From the NCBI RefSeq assembly GCF_019635465.1, contig NZ_JAHBZK010000006.1:1-64000 (forward strand): a stretch of 64,000 nucleotides of DNA. Direction: 5' to 3'. A model generated the notes under the pieces. It saw nothing but the letters and a program-made list of their open reading frames with translations. It did no database searches and was not told where the DNA came from. The stretch's first letter is position 1. Each line of letters begins with the position of its first letter. Of this stretch, positions 33,597 to 42,935 are shown piece after piece. Source of the DNA: Hydrogenophaga sp. Lineage in GTDB: Bacteria > Pseudomonadota > Gammaproteobacteria > Burkholderiales > Burkholderiaceae_C. The position numbers were made by a program, and so were the translations under genes.

Positions 33597-33930
33597 TCAG
33601 CCCCAGTTCGTGGTCAAGGTGGCGCAGCAATTTTGGGGGCACGACCCGCACACTGTTCAAGGACCGGCCGCTCATGAGCGCGAAGCCGATCTGCAGTGCC
33701 AAGCCCAGCTTGAGGCTGCCGCTGCGCCATCGCGCCAGCAACTAGTGCTCGGTGCACTGCAGCTGAAAAACGCCTGCAACTCGAACTCGCTGAGTTCGCA
33801 CGCGATGTCGCGCAGGCACAGGTAAGACGTTTGCAAGCCTTGCATGGCCGCGCTCCTCGACGATTTGGGGGCCGAAAACGATTCGCTGCGGCGAAGTGAA
33901 CAGCAATGTTCGAACAATCAATGACTTACC
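33597..33930 (-). pseudogene. Tn3-family transposase N-terminal fragment, frameshifted
   Basis: The minus strand encodes LKLGLALQIGFALMSGRSLN, then SVRVVPPKLLRHLDHELG, the DUF4158 N-terminal region of Tn3-family transposases. In a shifted frame just upstream is LSEFELQAFFSCSAP. The fragment ends abruptly at 33597 against the autotransporter. No inverted repeats, resolvase or catalytic domain were seen. The following 33931-34187 shows no recognisable gene. Confidence 0.65.
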
Positions 33931-34187
33931 GACCACCCCCCCGCGTCAGTACTGGAGAGTTATACGTCACTTTTTGCACTGAAATCAAAAGGACCCCTTG
34001 ATCGGAACCTTCGCATCTGCCGACCGGCCTCGCGCGGTGGCTGCCCAGATTCAGCCAATCGAACAGACCTATCGTCCGTGCGAAATCCTCGCCATGCTGC
34101 CCGGAGCGATGTGGCGCATGGAGTATCGAAGTCGCGCACTCGTTGACATCATGATTGCTAGCCTGAGATTGGAGAGTAGCGCGACCT

Positions 34188-35240
34188 TCACGACTTCAGT
34201 GCATACCATGCGACGCCGTCTCCACTCACGGCGCATTCCACGGCGCTTTCCGCGATGAGGTAGTTCATGCAAGCCACGGCCTCGCCCGTGGCGAGACTCA
34301 GTTGCTGTCCATCCTGCGCCCCTATGGCGCGGTGAAAGAGGGCGGGGAACACGTCCACGATCCGTTGCGGCCCGTTGCATAGCGATTGGCGCAGCCGCTC
34401 CAGCGCCTGGTCCTGGCTGGCCCTGAGCGAGTCCAGGCGTTGGTGCAGCCCGTAGAAGGGCTCGTTGTGGGAGGGCAACACCAGCACATCGGCGGGCACC
34501 TCCCGCGCCAGCTTGTCCAGCGACTCGTACCACTCCTTGAGCGGATTGGCCTGAGGTTCGGTGGCGAACACCGATACGTTCGACGAGATTCGCGGCAGCA
34601 CTTGGTCGCCCGCGATCAGCAAATTCAGGTTGTGGCAGTACAGGCAGGCATGCTCCGGCGAATGGCCGCCGGTGGTGATGACCCGCCAGTCGTGCGGGCC
34701 CAATGGCACCAGATCGCAATCCTGCAGGCGCCGGAAGCTCTCGGGTAGCGCGTGGATGTGCTTGCCGAAGCTGCCAAAGCGGCTGCGGTAGCCTTCGATG
34801 GCCGCTTCCGACCAGCCGGCGCGGCGGTGGAACAGCACGCCGTCGGGCGGCGCCTCGCGATTCGTGTCGGCATGCATCACGCGGCAACTCAGGTATTCCA
34901 GCCGGCTCATGTGCAATGGTATGCCTGCACGGCGCGTGAACCAGCCGGCCAATCCGATGTGGTCGGGGTGCATGTGCGTGGCGTACACCCCCTGCAGGGG
35001 GCGCGCCAGCGGACCCTGCGCCATGAGGGCCAACCAGTCGGCCACGGTGGCGGGATCGTTCAGGCCGGTGTCCACCAGCACCCAGCCATCGCGCGTGTCG
35101 ATGGTCCAGACGTTGATGTGGTCGAGCCGGAATGGCATCGACAGGCGGATCCAGCGCACGCCGGGGGCGAGTTCGACCGTGTGGCGCGGCGCGGGCGGCT
35201 CGAACGGGTAGGTCAGCGCAGCAGTGTCGGGCTTCGTCAT
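34188..35240 (-). CDS. Metallo-beta-lactamase-fold hydrolase
   Basis: 350 residues from ATG 35240. The MBL metal motif THMHPDHIGLAGW is followed by further ligands in TTGGHSPEHACLY and LIAGDQVLPRIS. A long C-terminal extension (LKEWYESLDKLAREVPADVL; QQLSLATGEAVACMNYLIAE) makes it larger than lactonases. Similar proteins are thioesterase- or lactonase-like hydrolases. It is the last gene of the minus-strand catabolic operon, nine bases after the SDR stop, so hydrolysis of a CoA ester or lactone intermediate is plausible. Confidence 0.85.
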   Translation of the reverse strand: MTKPDTAALTYPFEPPAPRHTVELAPGVRWIRLSMPFRLDHINVWTIDTRDGWVLVDTGLNDPATVADWLALMAQGPLARPLQGVYATHMHPDHIGLAGWFTRRAGIPLHMSRLEYLSCRVMHADTNREAPPDGVLFHRRAGWSEAAIEGYRSRFGSFGKHIHALPESFRRLQDCDLVPLGPHDWRVITTGGHSPEHACLYCHNLNLLIAGDQVLPRISSNVSVFATEPQANPLKEWYESLDKLAREVPADVLVLPSHNEPFYGLHQRLDSLRASQDQALERLRQSLCNGPQRIVDVFPALFHRAIGAQDGQQLSLATGEAVACMNYLIAESAVECAVSGDGVAWYALKS

Positions 35241-35249
35241 GGTGCAAGG

Positions 35250-36083
35250 TCAGATGCCGGTGAGCCCGCCCGTGCACAGCAGGGTCTGGCCGCTCACGTA
35301 GTCAGACTCAGGAATGCAGAACAGGTAGGCCGCGCCGGCGGCCTCCTCGGGCGTGCCGGCCCGGCCCAGCGGGATGCTGCGCTCAAGCATGGCCATCAGG
35401 TCCGGGTTCACGCCCACCTTGATCGCGCGTCCATCGACCTGGATGGCGGCGCCGGCATCGGTGGTGGCCTCGGTCATGCGGGTCCCGATGAGGCCGTAGG
35501 CCACGCAGTTGACCGTGGTGTTCAGGCGACCCCACTCCTTGGCCAGCGTCATGGTCAGGCCCACGATGCCGGCCTTGGCGGCAGAGTAGTTGACCTGCCC
35601 CACGTTGCCGAAGACACCCGCGACCGAGGAGATGTTGACCACCTTGCGCACCACGCGGCGGCCGGCCTCGGCGTCGGTCCGGCTCAGCGCCCGGATCACC
35701 GGCTGCGCCGCCCGCAGAATGCGGAACGGCGCGGTCAGGTGCACGTCGATCATCGCGTGCCATTGCTCGTCGGTCATCTTCTGGATGACGTTGTCCCAGG
35801 TGTAGCCTGCGTTGTTCACAAGAATGTCCAGCCCGCCGAACGCGCTGGTGGCCGTGCCGATCAGCCGGTCCGCGAAATCTGCGTCCGCCACGCTGCCGCA
35901 GCAGGCCACCGCCTCGCCGCCCAGCGCGATGATTTCCTCGCGCACGGCCATGGCGGGCTCGTTGTCGAGGTCGTTGAGGACGAGCCGGGCGCCTTCGCTC
36001 GCGAGCTTGAGGGCCATCGCCCGGCCGATGCCCCGGCCCGATCCGGTGACCACGGCCACCTTGCCCCGCAATTTTTCCGACAT
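35250..36083 (-). CDS. Short-chain dehydrogenase/reductase (3-hydroxyacyl-CoA dehydrogenase type)
   Basis: 277 residues. The Rossmann motif VAVVTGSGRGIGRAMALKL is near residue 9, NNAG appears in DILVNNAGYTWDNV, the catalytic Ser in KVVNISSVAGVFG and YxxxK in NYSAAKAGIVGL. It is slightly longer than FabG, with an insert after the active site (TTDAGAAIQVDGRAIKVGV). In this operon, with a thiolase and an acyl-CoA ligase, a 3-hydroxyacyl-CoA dehydrogenase role is the natural reading. The exact substrate is unknown. Confidence 0.88.
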   Translation of the reverse strand: MSEKLRGKVAVVTGSGRGIGRAMALKLASEGARLVLNDLDNEPAMAVREEIIALGGEAVACCGSVADADFADRLIGTATSAFGGLDILVNNAGYTWDNVIQKMTDEQWHAMIDVHLTAPFRILRAAQPVIRALSRTDAEAGRRVVRKVVNISSVAGVFGNVGQVNYSAAKAGIVGLTMTLAKEWGRLNTTVNCVAYGLIGTRMTEATTDAGAAIQVDGRAIKVGVNPDLMAMLERSIPLGRAGTPEEAAGAAYLFCIPESDYVSGQTLLCTGGLTGI

Positions 36084-36098
36084 GGTGTGCTTCTGTGT

Positions 36099-37700
36099 TT
36101 ACCGGGCGGTTGCCGCCTCGGCGTCGTAGGCGTCAACGCTGCCTTGCTGGCGCAGGACGGCGCGCTGGATCTTTCCGGTCGCCGTCTTCGGCAAGCTGTC
36201 CATCTGGCGCAAGTAACGCGGCTTGGCAAAGCGCGGCAGCTGAGCGCTGGCCTGGCGGACGATGTCCGCCATGTCCAGCACCGCGCCTTCGCGGGGCACC
36301 AGGGCCAGCATCACCTCATCCTCCCCGCCCGCGCCCTGCGCCGGAACGGCGTAGGCCGCCACTTCGTGGATACCCGGCAACTGGCCCACCACGGCCTCGA
36401 CTTCTGTGGCCGAGATGTTCTCGCCACGTCGGCGAATGCAGTCCTTGATGCGGTCCACGAAGGTAATGAGCCCCTGCGCGTCCCGCGTGCCGGCGTCGCC
36501 CGTGTGAAACCAGAGGTTGCGCCATGCCTCGACCGTTTTCGCCGGGACGTTCAAGTAGCCCGCCATGAAGCCGAAGGGCACCTTGGGCCGCACCAGGATT
36601 TCGCCCACCTGCCCGACCGGCACGGGTACGTCGGTCTCTGGGTCGGCGATGCAGATCTCGAATCGGTCCTCGTGCGCCCAGCCGGCCGCGTTCGGCGCCG
36701 GCTGCCCGATGCGTCCCCAGATGGGAATGCCGACCTCGGTCATGCCGAACCCGGACAGGACGTCCTTCACGCCGAAGCGCTCGCGGAACACGGCTTCGTG
36801 CTGGGCGGGGTTGGGTGCGCTCAGGCTGGCGCGCAAGCGGTGGTTGCGGTCCTGCTCCGTGGGCGGCTGATTGATGACGAACATGGCTGTGGTGCCGAGG
36901 TGGTTGGTCAGCGTGGCACCGGATTCCCGGATGTCGGCCAGCCAAGTGCTGGCGCTGAAGCGCTGCTTCAGGAAGGCCGGGATGCCCGCCAGCACCGTGG
37001 CCCCCAGTTGCAGGAACAGGCCGTTGGCATGGAACAGGGGCAGGCAGATGTAGTACTTGTCGGTTTCGGTGATTTCCAGGCTGCGTATCGACCCCAGCCC
37101 AAGCAGTGCGCAGTGGCAGTGCGGCATCAGCACGCCCTTGCTCGGCCCGGTGGTGCCGGAGGTGTACATGATGCAGAAGATGTCCTCGGGCCTCGGCGCG
37201 GGGCCCTCCCAAGGCGCGCAGGCGTTGCTGTCCGTCCAGGCCACCTGGCGCAAGTGCTCGGGCACGGCGGCGGGCGCATCGCCCACCACGATCAGGGTGC
37301 GCAGGTGGGGCAGTTCCTCCGCCAGGATGGCGATGTGTTCGACCAGCGATGCGTCCACCACTATGGTGGCCAGTTGGCAGTCGTTCAACTGGTGACGAAG
37401 GAATGAGGAGCGCAGCTCGGTGTTGAGCATCACCGCTGTGGCCCGCAGGTAGCCGATGCCGAACGTGGTCGCCACCATGGCGCAGCTGTTGAACATGAAG
37501 ACGCCGACGCGCTCCTCAGGCTGCACGCCCAGTTGGTGTAGGAAGCCGGCAAACCGCTGGCTGCTCGCGAAGGCCTGCTCCGCAGTGAGGGTGCTGCCCC
37601 GGCTGTCCTCCAGCCAGGGCGCGCCAGGGTGGCTGGTGGCCCATTCGCGCAGGGCATCGGTCAGCGTGCATGCGTGGGGTTCGTGGATACGGCTGTACAT
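36099..37700 (-). CDS. AMP-forming acyl-CoA ligase (CaiC-like)
   Basis: 533 residues; ATG 37700 preceded by GGAGAAAGAG. ANL-superfamily motifs: MYTSGTTGPSKGVLMP (P-loop), GFGMTEVGIP (A5), LWFHTGDAG (A7), IKDCIRRRGENIS (A8) and LPKTATGKIQRAVL, carrying the catalytic Lys. It would activate the imported carboxylic acid with ATP and CoA. The closest-looking family is crotonobetaine/carnitine-type ligases, but the operon context (LIV transporter, thiolase) points to a catabolic acid rather than carnitine. Confidence 0.9.
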   Translation of the reverse strand: MYSRIHEPHACTLTDALREWATSHPGAPWLEDSRGSTLTAEQAFASSQRFAGFLHQLGVQPEERVGVFMFNSCAMVATTFGIGYLRATAVMLNTELRSSFLRHQLNDCQLATIVVDASLVEHIAILAEELPHLRTLIVVGDAPAAVPEHLRQVAWTDSNACAPWEGPAPRPEDIFCIMYTSGTTGPSKGVLMPHCHCALLGLGSIRSLEITETDKYYICLPLFHANGLFLQLGATVLAGIPAFLKQRFSASTWLADIRESGATLTNHLGTTAMFVINQPPTEQDRNHRLRASLSAPNPAQHEAVFRERFGVKDVLSGFGMTEVGIPIWGRIGQPAPNAAGWAHEDRFEICIADPETDVPVPVGQVGEILVRPKVPFGFMAGYLNVPAKTVEAWRNLWFHTGDAGTRDAQGLITFVDRIKDCIRRRGENISATEVEAVVGQLPGIHEVAAYAVPAQGAGGEDEVMLALVPREGAVLDMADIVRQASAQLPRFAKPRYLRQMDSLPKTATGKIQRAVLRQQGSVDAYDAEAATAR

Positions 37701-37743
37701 GGGTCTCTTTCTCCATTCCTTGGAATATCGATGTGGGGCAGGC

Positions 37744-38337
37744 TCAGACTTCCAGGTTCTTGAGCCAGGGAACGTGGGCCAGCGCCTCCGAGGGAACTGG
37801 CTCCAGCACCGATCCCATCAGGCCGTTCCAGCGGTTGAACCATCCGACCATGGCCACGCAGGACACGATCTCGACGACTTCCTCCTCGGTGAAGACCTGC
37901 CGGGCCTGCCCGATGGCCTGGGCTGGTTCGCGCACCGGCAGGGTGCCGCCCGCGGTGGCGATGGCCAGCGCCTTGCGCTCCTGCCCGGTGTACCGGGGAT
38001 CGTCCAAGTAGGACGGCAGCGCGGCCAGCTTGTCCCAACCGATGCCCAGGTGGTGGGCGGCATGGACGAGGTGTGTCGTCGTATAGCGGCAACGCGCGCC
38101 GCGCGCGGCTTCCGCGGCGACCAGGAAGCGCAGTGGCTCCGTGAGCAGGCCGTCGCCGCGCAGCGTCACGCCTAGCAGCTTGAGCAGCGCGGGCACCACG
38201 CCGGGCTTGCGCGCCATGGTCAGCAGCGCATTCGGGCGATAGCCGACGAAATCCACCAACTCTTCCAGCACGGGGTCTTGGGAGCGGGGGTCGTTTTCAT
38301 GCAGGGGCACGATGCGCGCGGCGGTGTGGACGTTCAT
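37744..38337 (-). CDS. Carboxymuconolactone decarboxylase (CMD) family protein
   Basis: 197 residues from ATG 38337 (AAGG seven bases upstream). Helical CMD-fold protein with the pattern RFLVAAEAARGARCRYTTTH and a following LVHAAHHLG, matching the Cys/His region of AhpD-like proteins but with a single Cys. Two CMD-like halves appear, the second around FTEEEVVEIVSCVAMVGWFN. Proteins of this kind act as alkylhydroperoxidase-like or decarboxylase-like enzymes. Its place between transporter and ligase genes suggests an auxiliary step in the same pathway. Confidence 0.82.
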   Translation of the reverse strand: MNVHTAARIVPLHENDPRSQDPVLEELVDFVGYRPNALLTMARKPGVVPALLKLLGVTLRGDGLLTEPLRFLVAAEAARGARCRYTTTHLVHAAHHLGIGWDKLAALPSYLDDPRYTGQERKALAIATAGGTLPVREPAQAIGQARQVFTEEEVVEIVSCVAMVGWFNRWNGLMGSVLEPVPSEALAHVPWLKNLEV

Positions 38338-38377
38338 GGGCATGCCTTGACTTGAGATTTTTGTGAACACGGAGCGG

Positions 38378-39085
38378 TCACGCCGCCGCGCCCGTCGTGA
38401 TGAGACCCTCGACGTGGGCGCGCTGCGCATCCAACTCCTGGGCCGTGCCGGACCAGGCGACCTGGCCGTGGTCCAGCACGTACTGACGGTGGGCCAGCTT
38501 CATCGGCACCTTGAGGTTCTGTTCCACCAGCACGATGCCGGTGCCCTGGCGATGGACCTCGCTGAACACCCGGACCAGCTGGGCTACGATGACCGGCGCC
38601 AGCCCCTCGGTGGGTTCGTCGAGCAGCAGCATGCGCGGGTTGCCCAGCAGGGCGCGCCCGATCGACAGCATCTGCTGCTCGCCGCCGGAAAGCTGGTCAC
38701 CGCCAAAGTTCAGCCGCTCCCGCAACCGCGGGAACACGTCCAGCACCCGATCGAGGGTCCAGTGCCCCGGCTGGTGGGCCAGCGCGCCCATCTTCAGGTT
38801 CTCCAGCACCGAAAGGTTGGGGAAGATGCGGCGCGTGTCCGGCACCAGCGCCACGCCGAGCTTGGCGATGGCTTCCACGCCCAGGCCCGAAATGTCCTGC
38901 TCACCCAGCAGGCGCCGGCCGGCCACCAGCGGCATCAGGCCGATCAGGGCTTTCAGCAAGGTGGTCTTGCCCGCGCCGTTGCGCCCGACGATGGCGACGA
39001 TCTCATGAAAATCGATCCGCACTGAGATTTCTTCCAGCGCCAGGGCCTGGCCGTACTTGATACTGGCTTTTTCGAGTTCGATCAC
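38378..39085 (-). CDS. livF: Branched-chain-type ABC transporter ATP-binding protein (LivF)
   Basis: 235 residues, GTG start overlapping the livG stop (GTGA). Walker A IVGRNGAGKTTLLKAL near residue 32, RRIFPNLSVLENL, signature QLSGGEQQMLSIGRAL, Walker B RMLLLDEPTEGLAP. It is one of two ATPases energising the LivHM importer of this operon. Last of the five contiguous transporter genes, all joined by 4-base overlaps apart from the livK-livH gap. Confidence 0.95.
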   Translation of the reverse strand: MIELEKASIKYGQALALEEISVRIDFHEIVAIVGRNGAGKTTLLKALIGLMPLVAGRRLLGEQDISGLGVEAIAKLGVALVPDTRRIFPNLSVLENLKMGALAHQPGHWTLDRVLDVFPRLRERLNFGGDQLSGGEQQMLSIGRALLGNPRMLLLDEPTEGLAPVIVAQLVRVFSEVHRQGTGIVLVEQNLKVPMKLAHRQYVLDHGQVAWSGTAQELDAQRAHVEGLITTGAAA

Positions 39086-39834
39086 TGCGCGTCCTCCCCG
39101 AGGTAAATCGAGCGCACCGATTCGTTCCGGCGGATAGCCTCGGGAGAGCCGCACGCAATGACCGAGCCGTTGCTCATGACCACAATTTCGTGGGAAAGCG
39201 ACATCACCACGTCCATGTTGTGCTCGATCAGCAGCACCGTCCTCCCCTGCGCGGCCTTACGGATCAGGGCCAGTGCGGCCTGGATCTCATGGTGGCCGAT
39301 GCCGGCCAGTGGCTCGTCCAGCAGCAGGATTTTGGGGTCGGGCAGCAGGGTCACGCCCAGCTCCAGCGAGCGCTGCAGGCCGTAGGGCAGCGTACCCGCG
39401 ATGTCGTCGCGGTGGGCCGTCAGCCCCGTCAGCTCCAAAATGGCATCCAGTTGCTCGCGGAATTGCCGGTCAAAGTGGCGGCTCATCCAAAAGGGCTGGA
39501 ACCCCGGCCTGCGCGACTGAGCCGCGACCATCAGGTTCTCCGCCACCGTCATCTCGCCGAAGATCTTGATGATCTGGAAGCTGCGCCCGATGCCCATGCG
39601 GGCCCGCTCGTGGGCTGGGCGCTGGCTGATGTCCCGGCCGCCGCAGTAAACCTTGCCGGAATGGCGCATCTGCCGCCCGGCGAGCACATTCAGCAGCGTC
39701 GTCTTGCCCGCGCCGTTGGGCCCGATCAGGCCGTAGATGCGGCCCTCCTGGAACTCATGGCTGACGTCGTTGACCGCCTTCAGGGCGCCGTAGCTGACGG
39801 TCACGCCCTCGCATCGCAGTGCCGCCTGGCTCAT
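39082..39834 (-). CDS. livG: Branched-chain-type ABC transporter ATP-binding protein (LivG)
   Basis: 250 residues from ATG 39834 (ATGA overlap with livM). Walker A LIGPNGAGKTTLLNVLAG, the LivG-typical GIGRSFQIIKIFGEMTVAEN, signature TLPYGLQRSLELGVTL (degenerate C-loop as usual in LivG) and Walker B ILLLDEPLAGIGHHE. It forms a heterodimer with LivF on the cytoplasmic face of the permease. Confidence 0.95.
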   Translation of the reverse strand: MSQAALRCEGVTVSYGALKAVNDVSHEFQEGRIYGLIGPNGAGKTTLLNVLAGRQMRHSGKVYCGGRDISQRPAHERARMGIGRSFQIIKIFGEMTVAENLMVAAQSRRPGFQPFWMSRHFDRQFREQLDAILELTGLTAHRDDIAGTLPYGLQRSLELGVTLLPDPKILLLDEPLAGIGHHEIQAALALIRKAAQGRTVLLIEHNMDVVMSLSHEIVVMSNGSVIACGSPEAIRRNESVRSIYLGEDAQ

Positions 39835-40799
39835 CGGGGACTTCTCCGCCGGTTCTTCTGGTACACCGCAAAGCCCTTCTCCAGTTCGCCGACGATGCCC
39901 CGCGGGAAGAATATGGTCGTGAGGATGAACACCAGGCCCAGCACGCCGTACCAGTACTCGGTCCAACTGCTCAGCCACTCCTTGAGCACCTCGAAGGCGA
40001 TCACGCCGACAGTGGCGCCCCATAGCGAGCCGGAGCCGCCCAGCAGGGTCATGATGATCACGTCCCCAGAGGTCGTCCAGTGCAGCATCTGCGGGTTCAT
40101 GTACATCAGCAGCGAGGCCAGCAGAGCCCCCGCCAGGCCGCTCAGGCCACCCGAGATCACGAAGGTGATCTGCTTGTATCGATTGACGTTGAAGCCCAGT
40201 TGGTCGGCGCGGGTCTCGTTGCCGCGGATCGCCGCGATCACGCGGCCGAACGGCGAGCTGCGCAGCGAGATCACCGCCAACATGACTAGGGCATACACGC
40301 CCAGCACGAACCAGTAGTAGTGGACGGGGTCGTAGAAGTCGATGCCCAGGAAACCCGGCCGCTCCACGCCCGAGATGCCGTCCGACCCGCCGGTGAAGCC
40401 GCGCAGCTTGCTGTCCGCCAGGATGAAGATCAACTGGGACAACGCCAGGGTCACCAGCGCGAAGAAAATGCCGGACACCCGCAGCGCAAAGAAGCTGAAC
40501 AGCAAGGCGAACGCGGCCCCCACGATGATGGCCAGGCCGACGCCAGCGGAGAAGGGCAACCCGTACTTCTGCGTCGCCAGGGCCACGGCATAGCCGCCCA
40601 CCCCGAGGAAGGTGGCGTGCCCGAACGACACCATGCCCAGCGCGCCGAAGACGAAGTCAAAGCCGACGGCGAAGATCGCCCAGATGGCCGCCAGGGTGAC
40701 CAGTTGGATCAGCGCCTCCCCTGGGTGAAGGAAGGGCAGCAAGATGCCCGCCGCGGCCAGCAGCAGGCCAAAGCAGATGTCGAATCTGGTGAGTTTCAT
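39831..40799 (-). CDS. livM: Branched-chain-type ABC transporter permease (LivM)
   Basis: 322 residues from ATG 40799. About nine hydrophobic segments; the family signatures FGALGMVSFGHATFLGVGGY and AIRGNETRADQLGFNVNRYK are intact. C terminus ends in a charged tail (VYQKNRRRSPR). It pairs with LivH as the transmembrane channel. Overlaps livH upstream and livG downstream by 4 bases each. Confidence 0.95.
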   Translation of the reverse strand: MKLTRFDICFGLLLAAAGILLPFLHPGEALIQLVTLAAIWAIFAVGFDFVFGALGMVSFGHATFLGVGGYAVALATQKYGLPFSAGVGLAIIVGAAFALLFSFFALRVSGIFFALVTLALSQLIFILADSKLRGFTGGSDGISGVERPGFLGIDFYDPVHYYWFVLGVYALVMLAVISLRSSPFGRVIAAIRGNETRADQLGFNVNRYKQITFVISGGLSGLAGALLASLLMYMNPQMLHWTTSGDVIIMTLLGGSGSLWGATVGVIAFEVLKEWLSSWTEYWYGVLGLVFILTTIFFPRGIVGELEKGFAVYQKNRRRSPR

Positions 40800-41653
40800 G
40801 CCGTCCTCGCCGTCCGGTAGAACAGGCCCTGCGGCCGCGTCAAAAGGGTGCCAATCAGCAGCACGAAGGTCATGATGTCCACCCAGCCGGGCAGGTACAC
40901 ATAGCCCAGCGCACGCACCATGCCGATCAGCATGGACGCGGCAATCGCCCCCCGGATGTTCCCGAGGCCGCCCAGGATCACGACGATGAAGCAGTCGATG
41001 ATGGTGTTGGTCGCCATGCCCAATTCGATGGGGAACAGCGGCGCAGCAATTGCGCCCGCCAAGCCCGACAGGCCACAACCTGTGGCGAAGACCGCCATGC
41101 GGATCGTGCCCACCGGCAGGCCCAGGATGCGCACCATTTCCGCGTCGCTGCTGGCGGCCCGCACGAGCATGCCGAAGGTGCTTTTCTCCAGCACCAGGTA
41201 CAGGCCCGCCGAGACAAGTGCGCCGAACCCGATCACGAACAGCCGGTACATCGGGATCGTGCTGCCCAGCATGTCCACGGTGCCGTTCCACAGCTGCGGA
41301 ATCGCTACTTCCTGGTAGCCAGGACCCCAGACGAATCGCACCAGGTCGCTCAGGATCAGGATCAGACCGAAGGTCAGGATCAACTGGTAGAAGTGCGGGC
41401 GCTCGTAGAGCGGGCGCAGCGTCAGCTTCTCGATCACCGCGCCCGCCAGCGCGGTGAAGAACGTGGCAGCCAGCACCCCCATGAGAAACGAGCCCGTTCG
41501 CCGCCCCGTTTCATACGAGACGTAGGCGCCCAACATGTAGATGGCACCGTGGGCGAAGTTGATCACGCCCAGCATGCCGAAGATGAGCGTCAGACCCGCC
41601 GCCAACAGGAAGAGCAGCATGCCCAGGCTCAAGCCAATCACGATAGTTGACAT
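40796..41653 (-). CDS. livH: Branched-chain-type ABC transporter permease (LivH)
   Basis: 285 residues. Starts MSTIVIGLSLGMLLFLLAAG with the LivH motif FGMLGVINFAHGAIYMLGAY and the C-terminal LGGLGNIRGAIAASMLIGMV and LLTRPQGLF. About eight membrane segments. First membrane component after the binding protein gene, from which it is separated by 48 bases. Confidence 0.95.
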   Translation of the reverse strand: MSTIVIGLSLGMLLFLLAAGLTLIFGMLGVINFAHGAIYMLGAYVSYETGRRTGSFLMGVLAATFFTALAGAVIEKLTLRPLYERPHFYQLILTFGLILILSDLVRFVWGPGYQEVAIPQLWNGTVDMLGSTIPMYRLFVIGFGALVSAGLYLVLEKSTFGMLVRAASSDAEMVRILGLPVGTIRMAVFATGCGLSGLAGAIAAPLFPIELGMATNTIIDCFIVVILGGLGNIRGAIAASMLIGMVRALGYVYLPGWVDIMTFVLLIGTLLTRPQGLFYRTARTA

Positions 41654-41701
41654 AGTGATTCACCAAGTGCGGGGGGCCGGGGCGGCGCCCCGCAACAGCC
41701 C

Positions 41702-42898
41702 TCAGCTCTTGCAGGCCTCGAACAGCTTCTCTTCGGGGAAGACCTTGGTGATTTTCATCGTCAGGAGGGGGGCCGGCGGGGTGCCCTGCACCACCTCGCC
41801 CCAGAAGCCCGGCTGCAAGGCCTGGTGGTCGCAGGCGCGCATGGTCTTCTTGCCCTCCACGGAGTTCTCGCGGACGCTGGTGGCGAAGGCGTCCACCCAC
41901 TTTTCCTTGTCCCAGGAGCCAGTCTTTTCCACCGTGTCCAGCCACCAGGCCATGCCGTCGTAGGCTTCCCCGGCCGTCATGCTGGGAGAGACGCCGAACT
42001 TCTTGCGGTAGGCTTCGACGAACTTGCGGTTGGCGGCGGTGTCGATGGTGTGGTCATAGCGCAAGCCGGAATTGACGCCCAGCGAGGCCGGCCCAGCGGC
42101 CGCTGCCATGGTTTCATCGGCAACCACAGGTCCGAAAAGCACCTTGCTCTTGCCCAGGTTCACCTGGCCCGCCTGTTTGAGTAGGGTGACCACGTCCGAA
42201 CCCGTCAGCATCAGCAGCACGCCGTCGGCGTCGGACTTGGCGATCTTGTCCACGATCGACGAGTAGTCGCGGTTGCCCAGGGGCGGAAAGTCCTCGCCCA
42301 CGATCTGTACACCGGTGGACCCGACCTGGCTCTTGATCCACTCATAGCCGTCGCGGGTGGCTTGGTAATCGGCGGTGACGGCGTAGATCTTCTTGAGCTT
42401 CTTGTCCTGCATGTACACCAGCGCCATGCGGTTTTCCATGCCCAGGTTGTTCGACGTGCGGAAGGTGTAGCGGGAGCCGCCAGGCACGGTGATTTTGTCG
42501 TCCGCCGAAATGGTGACGAGGTGGGGAACCTTGCGCTGCTTGGTCAGGTTCATGACGGCGAGCGTGGAGGCGGAGCTGAGCGCGCCGAAGATCATGTGCG
42601 AGCCCTCGGAGATCAGCTTGGTGGCCTTCTGCACGGCCGGCTGGGGCTTGGTCTCATCGTCCTCCCAGGTGATTTCGATGGGGACGCCCAGCACCTTGCC
42701 ACCGCGCTCCTCGACAGCGACCTGCGCGCCTCGACGCATGTCCTCGCCCAGCAGCCCGTAGGGGCCGGACAGCGACAGCACGCCACCGATCTTGAACTTT
42801 TCCGGCTTGGTCTGGGCGTACCCGTTGGACACCAACCCCATGGCCGCCGCCGCGGCGACCACCATGCTCTTCTTGAACCATTTCGCAACGCTACCCAT
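41702..42898 (-). CDS. livK: Branched-chain-type ABC transporter periplasmic binding protein
   Basis: 398 residues; ATG 42898 with AGGAGA upstream. Signal peptide SMVVAAAAAMGLVSNGYAQ, then the type I periplasmic fold: FKIGGVLSLSGPYGLLGEDM, ITWEDDETKPQPAVQKA and LISEGSHMIFGALSSAS. It belongs to the family that often binds aromatic or aliphatic acids rather than amino acids in catabolic clusters. The adjacent acyl-CoA ligase suggests a carboxylate ligand. The specific ligand is not readable. Confidence 0.92.
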   Translation of the reverse strand: MGSVAKWFKKSMVVAAAAAMGLVSNGYAQTKPEKFKIGGVLSLSGPYGLLGEDMRRGAQVAVEERGGKVLGVPIEITWEDDETKPQPAVQKATKLISEGSHMIFGALSSASTLAVMNLTKQRKVPHLVTISADDKITVPGGSRYTFRTSNNLGMENRMALVYMQDKKLKKIYAVTADYQATRDGYEWIKSQVGSTGVQIVGEDFPPLGNRDYSSIVDKIAKSDADGVLLMLTGSDVVTLLKQAGQVNLGKSKVLFGPVVADETMAAAAGPASLGVNSGLRYDHTIDTAANRKFVEAYRKKFGVSPSMTAGEAYDGMAWWLDTVEKTGSWDKEKWVDAFATSVRENSVEGKKTMRACDHQALQPGFWGEVVQGTPPAPLLTMKITKVFPEEKLFEACKS

Positions 42899-42935
42899 GA
42901 TCTGTCTCCTGTCGTTGGTCACCATGAATTCCAGG

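Noticed and set aside
33672..33936. Small minus-strand genes after the autotransporter
   Set aside because: These frames are pieces of one frameshifted Tn3 transposase fragment, not separate genes.
34752..37406. 884-codon open frame on the plus strand
   Set aside because: Antisense to the MBL, SDR and ligase genes, all of which have complete family motifs; no protein-like motif in this frame.
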